Below, in pieces: positions 1 through 5,716 of a stretch of 18,223 nt of DNA. Below the pieces are notes generated by a model, which ran no database searches, was not told the DNA's origin, and saw only the letters and a program-made list of their open reading frames with translations. The stretch's first letter is position 1, and each line of letters starts with the position of its first letter. This stretch comes from an uncultured Clostridiaceae bacterium. Lineage in GTDB: Bacteria; Bacillota; Clostridia; TANB77; CAG-508. Location of the stretch: contig CATXTS010000027.1 of NCBI GenBank assembly GCA_958402495.1, forward strand, positions 1 to 18,223, written 5' to 3'. The position numbers and the translations under genes were made by a program.

Positions 1-268
1 CAATTACTTTTAATCCTTTTCTCACATTCCGTGCACCACAAACAATTTGTAATACTTCCTTTCCCACATCTACTTTACAAACATGTAAATGGTCAGAATC
101 TGGATGTGCTTCACATTCTAATACTTCTCCAATTACTAAACTAGTTGCTGGTATGAGTGCTTCTGCACTATCATATTCATTTCCTACATTGGTCATATCT
201 TCTGCTAAACGTTTAACATCTACCTCAATATCCACATAGTCTTTTACAAAATTTACACTTAATTTCAT
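1..268 (-). CDS. pheT: Phenylalanyl-tRNA synthetase beta subunit, N-terminal part (cut by window edge)
   Basis: Reading the minus strand from the ATG at 268-266 gives about 89 residues before the window ends. The protein begins MKLSVNFVKDYVDI and contains HPDSDHLHVCKVDVG followed by IVCGARNV. This is the start of the EMAPII/Trbp-like tRNA-binding OB fold found at the N-terminus of long bacterial PheT proteins. PheT pairs with PheS as an (alpha-beta)2 enzyme that charges tRNA-Phe in the cytoplasm; the beta chain holds the tRNA-binding and editing modules. A ribosome site, GGAAAGGAT, lies just upstream of the ATG. The gene follows pheS with a 44-base gap that contains repeat copy A, so it should share the T-box-controlled transcript. 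The identification is firm, but most of the gene is outside the window. Confidence 0.96.
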   Translation of the reverse strand, partial: MKLSVNFVKDYVDIEVDVKRLAEDMTNVGNEYDSAEALIPATSLVIGEVLECEAHPDSDHLHVCKVDVGKEVLQIVCGARNVRKGLKVI

Positions 269-284
269 TTTATCCTTTCCTTTC

Positions 285-315
285 TAAACAAATGGGGACG
301 GTCCTTTTTTGTTTA
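285..315 (+). repeat. 31-bp near-palindromic repeat, copy A (pheS/pheT junction)
   Basis: Perfect 8-bp terminal inverted repeat TAAACAAA / TTTGTTTA around a 15-base centre containing GGGGACGG on the plus strand. It matches copy B at 25 of 31 positions without gaps. Its right end contains the pheS stop codon (TAA on the minus strand, 315-313). It lies between pheS and pheT inside one operon. See the finding on the RAYT-associated repeat family. Confidence 0.85.
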
Positions 316-1347
316 ATCCATTCTATCAAATTGTTTTAAAAATCTAACATCATTTTGGTATAACAAACGAATATCTGGAATACCATATTTGAACATAGCT
401 AATCTATCTAATCCTGTTCCAAAAGCAAATCCTGTATATTTTTCTGGGTCATAACCATTCATTTTTAAAACGTTTGGATGTACCATTCCTGAACCTAAGA
501 TTTCTATCCATCCGGTTTGTTTACATAGATTACATCCTTTTCCACCACATTTGAAGCAACTAACATCTACTTCATAGGATGGTTCTGTAAATGGGAAATA
601 ACTTGGTCTAAATCTTAATGTGGAGTTTTCTCCTAACATTTTCTTTACGAATACTTCTAAAGTCCCTTTTAAATCCGCTAAAGATATGTTTTCATCAATA
701 ACTAGCCCTTCTACTTGCCCGAATTGGTGAGAATGTGTAGCATCATCATCTCTTCTATAAGTTTTTCCTGGACAGATAACACGAATTGGTGTTTTTTCTG
801 TATTTTCCATCATGGTTCTTGCTTGTACGGATGAAGTCTGGGTACGTAGCAAATATTCTGTGGTTATATAGAAACTGTCTTGCATGTCTCTTGCTGGATG
901 TCCTTTAGGTAGATTTAATCTTTCAAAACAGTATTCATCTGTTTCTAGTTCTGGTCCAGTAACTACATCATATCCCATAGATACAAATAAATCTTCTACT
1001 TCTTCAATGATACGGTTAATAGGATGCTTGCTTCCTCTTTTTACTTTGATTGCTGGTAATGTAATGTCTATCGTTTCTTTTTGTAGTTTCTCTGCTAATT
1101 CTACTTTTTCAAAAGCTTCTTCTTTTTTAGCTATTGCTCCTTCTAGCTCATCACGTACGACATTTACTAAGCTTCCAATGACAGGTCTTTCCTCTGCTGA
1201 TAAGGCACCCATTCCTCTTAACACAGCTGTTAGCTCTCCTTTTTTTCCTAAATATTTGACACGCACATCATTTAGTTGTTTAACATCTGTTACTTGTGCA
1301 ATTTCTTCCATTGCTTTTTTCTGGATTTCTGCAATCTCTTCTTTCAT
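313..1347 (-). CDS. pheS: Phenylalanyl-tRNA synthetase alpha subunit
   Basis: A 344-residue class II aminoacyl-tRNA synthetase catalytic chain, full length for bacterial PheS. Residues 1-90 form the charged N-terminal coiled coil. The catalytic core follows, with HPARDMQDSFY at 150-160, the motif 2 region around CPGKTYRRDDDATHSHQ (192-208), and motif 3 around FGTGLDRLAMFKYGIPDIR (309-327). A CxxC-4-CxxC cluster (Cys264, 267, 272, 275) precedes TGWIEILGSGMVHP; this insert is common in Gram-positive PheS. The ATG at 1347 has a good ribosome site (AAGGAGG). The gene is first in a pheS-pheT operon behind a T-box leader, so it should be induced when uncharged tRNA-Phe accumulates. Its stop codon lies inside repeat copy A. 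Confidence 0.98.
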   Translation of the reverse strand: MKEEIAEIQKKAMEEIAQVTDVKQLNDVRVKYLGKKGELTAVLRGMGALSAEERPVIGSLVNVVRDELEGAIAKKEEAFEKVELAEKLQKETIDITLPAIKVKRGSKHPINRIIEEVEDLFVSMGYDVVTGPELETDEYCFERLNLPKGHPARDMQDSFYITTEYLLRTQTSSVQARTMMENTEKTPIRVICPGKTYRRDDDATHSHQFGQVEGLVIDENISLADLKGTLEVFVKKMLGENSTLRFRPSYFPFTEPSYEVDVSCFKCGGKGCNLCKQTGWIEILGSGMVHPNVLKMNGYDPEKYTGFAFGTGLDRLAMFKYGIPDIRLLYQNDVRFLKQFDRMD

Positions 1348-1380
1348 TTTTACCTCCTTATATTTTTCATACAGTTATTT

Positions 1381-1653
1381 TTATTCAAAAAGAACCATTC
1401 TTCCTATTATTTTAGGACGAATGGTTCTTAACTTTTTCCGTGGTACCACCTAATTTTATTAATGATTTTTTCATTAACCTCATCATATCTTTAACGCAGA
1501 CTTACGCTATTTCCTACTGATACTTCAAAAATAGTCCTCAAAAGTGAAATTTCTATAACTTAAGGTAGACTGGCTTTCAGCGGCTCACCATTCTCTCTTT
1601 TATACCTTAATTTCAAGTTATATACTTTGCTTTTTCCTAGGATTTTCCTATCT
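1381..1653 (-). promoter_or_regulatory. T-box riboswitch leader, specific for tRNA-Phe
   Basis: The minus-strand leader before pheS has T-box parts in the expected order. The lower stem I pairs CAAAGT with ACTTTTG. An AGTA motif is followed by the helix TATAACTT / AAGTTATA. The 3' side then reads GAAATTTCA, where TTC (1546-1548), followed by A, is the best candidate specifier codon for Phe. The distal arm contains GGTGAGCCGCTGAAAGCC. The T-box sequence GGTGGTACCACG (about 1439-1450) can form the tRNA-acceptor bulge UGGU, whose variable U suits the A discriminator of tRNA-Phe. A terminator follows at 1386-1429. In this class, uncharged tRNA stabilises the antiterminator and lets pheST be transcribed. 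The leader 5' end is inferred from the promoter position. Confidence 0.93.
1386..1429 (-). terminator. T-box-controlled terminator upstream of pheS
   Basis: Inverted repeat AAGAACCATTC (1390-1400) / GAATGGTTCTT (1419-1429), continued inside by TCCTA / TAGGA. It is followed on the minus strand by a run of five T. It overlaps the 3' part of the T-box antiterminator region, as expected for a conditional terminator. Confidence 0.93.
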
Positions 1654-1659
1654 ATGTTT

Positions 1660-1691
1660 ATTATATTAACACAATTATCTAAAATTTACAA
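1660..1691 (-). promoter_or_regulatory. Probable pheST promoter
   Basis: A perfect -10 hexamer TATAAT (1665-1660 on the minus strand) lies about 13 bases before the inferred 5' end of the T-box leader. The -35 box is weak. TTGTAA at 1691-1686 is 20 bases away, which is long, and a properly spaced alternative, TAAATT, matches poorly. The -10 assignment is reasonable and the -35 uncertain. Confidence 0.5.
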
Positions 1692-1712
1692 GTATTTCTC
1701 TATTAAATTTTT

Positions 1713-1745
1713 AAGGAGGAGAAATCTAGTAGACCTCTCCTCCTT
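1713..1745 (+). terminator. Strong hairpin with plus-strand T tract, downstream of the 256-residue gene
   Basis: A 10-bp perfect stem AAGGAGGAGA (1713-1722) / TCTCCTCCTT (1736-1745). On the plus strand it is followed by five T, as in an intrinsic terminator. On the minus strand, where the upstream gene (1771-2541) is transcribed, the bases after the stem are AAAAATTTAA, so it is a poor U-tract terminator in that direction. It probably still insulates that gene from the pheST leader. Confidence 0.55.
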
Positions 1746-1770
1746 TTTACTATTGCAATTTCAGGAAAAT

Positions 1771-2541
1771 TTAAAACAACTCTTTAGAAACGAATTCTCT
1801 TAAGTTTAATGGAATATGTCTTAGGCAATCTGTTTTATCCTCTGGCGTAAAAATTGACCAGCATTGTTCCATCAAATTCTTACGACTATGGTAATTTACT
1901 ACTCGAAAAAGTCTAACTTTCATTTTGCCATTTTCCATTCTTTCTTTGTACAAAAGATAATATCCTTTTTTGAGATATACTCTTTCGCCGCATAACTTTT
2001 CTTTTAAGGAACGATACACTTCCGTTCTATCCGACTTTTCCAGATAAAGTCTTTTATCTTTTTCATAAATTTCTGGTAAATCAGCAAAACCAGCTTTATA
2101 CACAAATTTCCAGTCAAATGAACACTCGCCTCTATAGGACCTTACTCTTAATCCCATCTTTGAAAGTTTCTCTTTTCTACCTTCTATTTTGGTATATAAA
2201 ACCATTTCCTTGTGCCTTTGTATGAAGTGAATAATGTCTTTTTCACTATCATGTTCTTCGAAAATCTCTTTAAAATATTGCGAATGTTTATTTAAAGATT
2301 TTCGAAGATATGCTACATTTTCTTTCACAATCGTTATTTTTTCAGAAAGATGTTTCATTTCGACATTTTTCAAACTTTCTGAAAAAACATAAACCTTATT
2401 TCCGAAAAATGTATTATTTCCTAATAAATCTCTTAAAGACACTAATTCTAACATGGATGCATCTAATAAAATTTCCTCATCCTGTAGAAAATATTCTTTT
2501 ATACAGTCCTGTATCCGCTTTTCTTTCTGTTCCTTATTCAT
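1771..2541 (-). CDS. Protein of unknown function, 256 residues
   Basis: I do not recognise this gene. It is a complete reading frame with a clear ribosome site (GGAGGG) before the ATG at 2541, its own consensus-like promoter at 2625-2653, and a hairpin downstream. The product is soluble and charged (many Lys and Glu), with no signal peptide or membrane segment. The N-terminal half has EEILLDASMLELV (about residues 22-34) and later KEMVLYTKIEGRKEKLSKMG. This layout loosely recalls the first and last strands of PIN-like nuclease domains (DTNVL ... VTNDKGL), but the expected later acidic residues are not obvious, so that is only a guess. The C-terminal part is rich in aromatic and basic residues (KKGYYLLYKERMENGK, HSRKNLMEQCWSIF). 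It sits alone between groEL and pheS. Confidence 0.8.
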   Translation of the reverse strand: MNKEQKEKRIQDCIKEYFLQDEEILLDASMLELVSLRDLLGNNTFFGNKVYVFSESLKNVEMKHLSEKITIVKENVAYLRKSLNKHSQYFKEIFEEHDSEKDIIHFIQRHKEMVLYTKIEGRKEKLSKMGLRVRSYRGECSFDWKFVYKAGFADLPEIYEKDKRLYLEKSDRTEVYRSLKEKLCGERVYLKKGYYLLYKERMENGKMKVRLFRVVNYHSRKNLMEQCWSIFTPEDKTDCLRHIPLNLREFVSKELF

Positions 2542-2624
2542 TTTTTGCCCTCCATTGTCTTTTTAGTTGTTTTTTCTACAAAAATATTTCGTTTTCATAG
2601 AATAAAAATAAACCCATGTTTTAT

Positions 2625-2653
2625 ATTATACTGCTATTTTACATAATATGCAA
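2625..2653 (-). promoter_or_regulatory. Sigma-A-type promoter for the 256-residue gene
   Basis: TTGCAT (2653-2648) and TATAAT (2630-2625) on the minus strand, with exactly 17 bases between them, about 84 bases upstream of the ATG at 2541. The -10 box is perfect and the -35 matches 4 of 6. Confidence 0.75.
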
Positions 2654-2685
2654 GTTCTTCGTTTTTTCTGGTTACAACCTAACAC

Positions 2686-2721
2686 AAAAATGATATTAGC
2701 TTTTAAACTAATATCATTTTT
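2686..2721 (-). terminator. groESL terminator
   Basis: Perfect stem of about 14 bp, AAAATGATATTAG / CTAATATCATTTT, with an 8-base loop. It starts just after the groEL stop codon and is followed on the minus strand by a run of T. Because the stem ends in A and T runs on both sides it could work in both directions. Confidence 0.9.
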
Positions 2722-2728
2722 TACTATA

Positions 2729-4360
2729 TTAATACATACCACCCATATCAGGTTCAGCTGCATGATTTCCACAACCACAGCTTTCTTCTTTTTTTTCTGT
2801 TACAATACTTTCTGTTGTAAGAACCATAGAAGCAATAGAAGCTGCATTTTGTAGAGCACTTCTAGATACCTTAGTAGGGTCTACAATCCCTGCTTTTTTC
2901 ATATCTACATAAGTATTATTAGCAGCATTAAATCCAATACCTTTATCAGACTCTTTTACTTTATGCACAATCACAGCAGGCTCTAAACCAGCATTGACAG
3001 CAATTTGTTTTGTTGGCTCTTCTAGTGCTTTAAGTACAATAACTGCACCTAATCTCTCATCGCCTTCTAAAGAAGCTACTTTTTTCTCTACTTCAGAAAT
3101 AATATTTAAGTAAGCTGTTCCTCCACCTGAAACGATACCTTCTTCTACAGCTGCTTTTGTAGCAGAAAGGGCATCTTCAATTCTTAATTTTTTATCCTTC
3201 ATTTCTACTTCTGTAGCAGCACCAACACCGATAACAGCTACACCACCAGCAATTTTAGCTAAACGTTCTTGCAAGTTTTCTTTCTCGAATTCACTCTTTT
3301 CTTCAGCAATTTGTGCTCTAATTTGACCAACTCTATCAGCAATTTGTTGCTTATCACCTAAACCATCCACAATAATGGTATTTTCTTTTTGTACTTTTAT
3401 TTGTTTTGCTCTACCTAATTGTTCAATAGTTGTATCTTTTAATTCTAGACCTAAATCAGAAGTAATGACTTCACCACCAGTTAAGATAGCAATATCTTGT
3501 AACATAGCTTTTCTCTTATCTCCATAACCAGGTGCTTTAACAGCTACTACATTTAGTACACCTCTTAATTTATTTAAAATTAAAGTAGATAAAGCTTCTT
3601 GTTCTACATCATCACAAATCATTACTAGCTTACCAGATTGTTGCATTAAGTTTTCTAATAAAGGTAAAATTTCTTGGATATTACTAATCTTTTTGTCTGT
3701 AATTAAGATATAAGGATTATCAATAACCGCTTCCATTTTTTCAGTATCTGTCACCATGTAAGGAGACACATATCCTTTATCAAATTGCATACCTTCTACA
3801 ATATTTAGCTCTGTATTAGATGTTTTAGACTCCTCAATAGTGATAACACCATCTTTAGAAACTTTCTCCATAGCCTCAGAAATCAAGTTTCCAACTTCCT
3901 CGTCATTAGCCGAGATACTAGCTACTCTTGCAATATCTTCTTTACCGTTTAAAGGACTACTAATCTTCTTTAATTCCTCCACGCAAGCTTCTACTGCTTT
4001 ATTAATACCTCTTTTAATAGCCATTGGGTCACCACCAGCTGCCACATTTTTAACACCTTCTTTAATCATGCTCTGTGCCAAAACAGTAGCAGTTGTTGTT
4101 CCATCACCAGCCACATCATTTGTTTTAGTAGAAACTTCTTTTACTAATTGAGCTCCCATATTCTCAAAACTATCTTCTAGTTCAATTTCCTTTGCAATAG
4201 TTACACCATCATTGGTAATTAATGGGCTACCAAATTTTTTGTCTAACACAACATTTCTTCCTTTAGGACCTAATGTAACCTTTACAGTATCTGCTAATTT
4301 ATTAACTCCATCTAATAAACTTTTTCTAGCATCTTCACCAAATTTAATTTCCTTTGCCAT
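2729..4360 (-). CDS. groL: Chaperonin GroEL (Hsp60)
   Basis: A 543-residue chaperonin subunit of normal length. It forms the double-ring cage that, with GroES and ATP, refolds cytosolic proteins. Visible landmarks are TLGPKGRNVVLDKKFGSP (29-46), ITNDGVTIAKEIELED (48-63) and the ATP-binding GDGTTTATVLAQ (85-96), whose Asp87 is the ATPase metal ligand position. GIVSGGGTAYL lies in the lower equatorial part. The tail is short, with a single GGM before the final Tyr and a Cys-Gly-Cys-Gly-Asn stretch where many homologues have repeated GGM. The ribosome site AAGGAGG touches the right-hand TAAAC end of repeat copy B. groES is 60 bases upstream, so the pair forms a CIRCE-controlled operon. Confidence 0.99.
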   Translation of the reverse strand: MAKEIKFGEDARKSLLDGVNKLADTVKVTLGPKGRNVVLDKKFGSPLITNDGVTIAKEIELEDSFENMGAQLVKEVSTKTNDVAGDGTTTATVLAQSMIKEGVKNVAAGGDPMAIKRGINKAVEACVEELKKISSPLNGKEDIARVASISANDEEVGNLISEAMEKVSKDGVITIEESKTSNTELNIVEGMQFDKGYVSPYMVTDTEKMEAVIDNPYILITDKKISNIQEILPLLENLMQQSGKLVMICDDVEQEALSTLILNKLRGVLNVVAVKAPGYGDKRKAMLQDIAILTGGEVITSDLGLELKDTTIEQLGRAKQIKVQKENTIIVDGLGDKQQIADRVGQIRAQIAEEKSEFEKENLQERLAKIAGGVAVIGVGAATEVEMKDKKLRIEDALSATKAAVEEGIVSGGGTAYLNIISEVEKKVASLEGDERLGAVIVLKALEEPTKQIAVNAGLEPAVIVHKVKESDKGIGFNAANNTYVDMKKAGIVDPTKVSRSALQNAASIASMVLTTESIVTEKKEESCGCGNHAAEPDMGGMY

Positions 4361-4375
4361 TTTTCTTCTCCTCCT

Positions 4376-4406
4376 TAAACAATTGGGGACGGGGTATATT
4401 TGTTTA
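4376..4406 (+). repeat. 31-bp near-palindromic repeat, copy B (groES/groEL junction)
   Basis: Terminal inverted repeat TAAACAA / TTGTTTA around a core with GGGGACGGGG on the plus strand. It fills most of the 60-base gap between groES and groEL. One end shares a base with the groEL Shine-Dalgarno sequence (AAGGAGG, 4376-4370 on the minus strand). It matches copy C (reverse complement) at 28 of 31 positions. Confidence 0.87.
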
Positions 4407-4420
4407 CCTATCCCTTTCTT

Positions 4421-4702
4421 TTATTCTGCTATTGCTAATATATCGTTTTGCTTTACAATAATCAAATCTTCACCTTCATATTTTATTTCTGTGCCCGCAT
4501 ATTTATTCACAACAACCTTGTCGCCTTTTTTAATATACATTTTCACTTCTTTTCCATCTACTTCTCCGCCTGGGCCTACTTCTATGACCTCTGCAATTTG
4601 TGGTTTTTCTTTACTGTTACCAGCCAAAATAATACCACTTTTAGTTGTCTCCTCGCTTTCTACCATTTTAATAATTACTCTGTCTGCTAATGGTTTCAAC
4701 AT
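4421..4702 (-). CDS. groS: Co-chaperonin GroES (Hsp10)
   Basis: A 93-residue GroES, normal length. It begins MLKPLADRVIIKMVE, and the mobile loop that contacts GroEL corresponds to about residues 16-32 (SEETTKSGIILAGNSKE). Conserved later pieces are VGPGGEVDGKEV, VKKGDKVV-like IKKGDKVVVNKYAGTE, and a C-terminal LIIVKQNDILAI. GroES caps the GroEL ring during the ATP cycle. The start ATG at 4702 has a strong AGGAGG site. The gene leads the groES-groEL operon, and the CIRCE-type operator begins 36 bases upstream, so repression by HrcA and heat induction are expected. Confidence 0.99.
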   Translation of the reverse strand: MLKPLADRVIIKMVESEETTKSGIILAGNSKEKPQIAEVIEVGPGGEVDGKEVKMYIKKGDKVVVNKYAGTEIKYEGEDLIIVKQNDILAIAE

Positions 4703-4738
4703 TTTACATTACCTCCTCATTTTTATATCTATATAAAA

Positions 4739-4765
4739 TTAGCAGTCTTTATTTGAGACTGCTAA
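4739..4765. promoter_or_regulatory. CIRCE operator (variant) for groESL
   Basis: A perfect 9-bp inverted repeat with a 9-base spacer, TTAGCAGTC-N9-GACTGCTAA. The classical CIRCE site bound by HrcA is TTAGCACTC-N9-GAGTGCTAA, so geometry and position are exact. One base differs in each arm (C to G, with the matching G to C), which keeps the dyad perfect. The pairing extends by one further base on each side outside the 9-mer and one inside. It sits between the -10 box and the groES ribosome site. Confidence 0.93.
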
Positions 4766-4768
4766 TAA

Positions 4769-4795
4769 TTTATACCCTTTTGAAAAAAATGTCAA
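4769..4795 (-). promoter_or_regulatory. groESL promoter
   Basis: A perfect TTGACA (4795-4790 on the minus strand) and TATAAA (4774-4769), separated by 15 bases; a 17-base alternative, TAAATT, overlaps it. The CIRCE operator starts immediately downstream, the usual arrangement for HrcA repression. Confidence 0.75.
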
Positions 4796-4838
4796 TAGCC
4801 TTTTTATAAAATTCACATAGTTTTCACAATTACATTTT

Positions 4839-5609
4839 TTATAAGCCTTTTTTATTTTCTTTTAAAATTTTAGCCAATCTATTTTTACCAATTTGCCACT
4901 TTTTCATAATATCTGCATAGGTAAACATAGTCTCTTCTTTTACTTGTTTAATCAAATCTTCGCAAACTTTTCTATCTTGTAATACTTCATACAACTGTCT
5001 GCGATTTTCTTCTAGAAAGTCTACTATTTTATCATTCAGTATCTCCTCTTTATTACAAGATAAATCCATAAATATATTCGTATTTTTATTATATTTCTCT
5101 ATTACTTTTATAGGTTCTATTTTCCCTATAATTGCATTCCATATGTCTTTTTTGGCACATCCTACTTTATTTATATAATCCTGACATGAAGAATATGCAT
5201 AATCTTCTTTTTTTGATACAATTCGAGCTTTTACAGGATTTTGATGTATATAATTTATGCATTTATAAAAATATCTTTGATTATCAATCGGTTCACTCAG
5301 AAATCTCCCCTTAAAAACATACCCTACTCTCTCTGTGGTTATATGATTATAATACTGCGCATATAAACTATTAATTTGATGCATATACTTAGATAAGGCA
5401 TTAATTGTATGTACATATAAAAGTAAATGTGCATGATTATGCATAATACAATAAGCCACTACCTGCACTTCTTCGTTTTCATACTGCTTCATAAATTTTC
5501 TATATTTTTCCCTATTTTCATTTGTCTGAAATAAATATTCTTTATTTATTCCTTGCACAATTACGTGAAAAAAAGATGTATGAAAATCTTTTCTTGCAAC
5601 ACGAGCCAT
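4839..5609 (-). CDS. REP-associated tyrosine transposase-like protein (RAYT, Y1/HUH superfamily)
   Basis: A 256-residue single-strand DNA transposase of the IS200/TnpA-REP superfamily. The N-terminus, MARVARKDF..FFHVIVQGINKEYLFQ, matches the family opening (HVI.RG....F). The metal-binding HUH motif is H59-A-H61 in YCIMHNHAHLLL. The helix with the likely catalytic Tyr is INYIHQNPVKARIV; Tyr120 is the best candidate. The final 100 residues extend beyond the Y1 domain and end in a helix-turn-helix-like segment (TYADIMKKWQIGKNRLAKILKE). No insertion-sequence ends or tnpB accompany it, so it looks like a single-copy, domesticated RAYT rather than an IS. Near-palindromic repeats lie on both sides (4376-4406 and 5686-5716), which fits a REP/RAYT pair. 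The ribosome site is GAAGGAAA. Confidence 0.88.
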   Translation of the reverse strand: MARVARKDFHTSFFHVIVQGINKEYLFQTNENREKYRKFMKQYENEEVQVVAYCIMHNHAHLLLYVHTINALSKYMHQINSLYAQYYNHITTERVGYVFKGRFLSEPIDNQRYFYKCINYIHQNPVKARIVSKKEDYAYSSCQDYINKVGCAKKDIWNAIIGKIEPIKVIEKYNKNTNIFMDLSCNKEEILNDKIVDFLEENRRQLYEVLQDRKVCEDLIKQVKEETMFTYADIMKKWQIGKNRLAKILKENKKGL

Positions 5610-5685
5610 TTATTTTCCTTCTTTCTTTTTTAGCCCCTATTCTCAAAGACCCCTACATCTTTTTATAAAAATCCTCTTATTTCTT

Positions 5686-5716
5686 TAAACAAATTTCCCC
5701 CGTCCCCCATTGTTTA
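5686..5716 (-). repeat. 31-bp near-palindromic repeat, copy C (fhs 3' end, upstream of RAYT)
   Basis: The same family as copies A and B but with the GGGGACGG strand on minus. TAAACAA / TTGTTTA arms surround a core with GGGGGACGGGGG. Read on the minus strand, the first three bases are the fhs stop codon TAA. It lies 76 bases upstream of the RAYT-like start codon. Confidence 0.87.

Noticed and set aside
884..1453. Long plus-strand open frame opposite pheS
   Set aside because: It lies antisense to an unmistakable pheS, has a Ser/Phe/Ile-rich shadow composition, and has no ribosome site.
4796..4860. Direct repeat AGCCTTTTTTA-like near the RAYT 3' end as transposon ends or target duplication
   Set aside because: The sequence is low complexity and A/T rich, and one copy is inside the RAYT coding end; likely chance.
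4839..5609. A complete IS200/IS605 insertion sequence
   Set aside because: There is no tnpB, no subterminal end hairpins bracketing only this gene, and the C-terminal extension fits a RAYT-like protein better than an IS200 TnpA.
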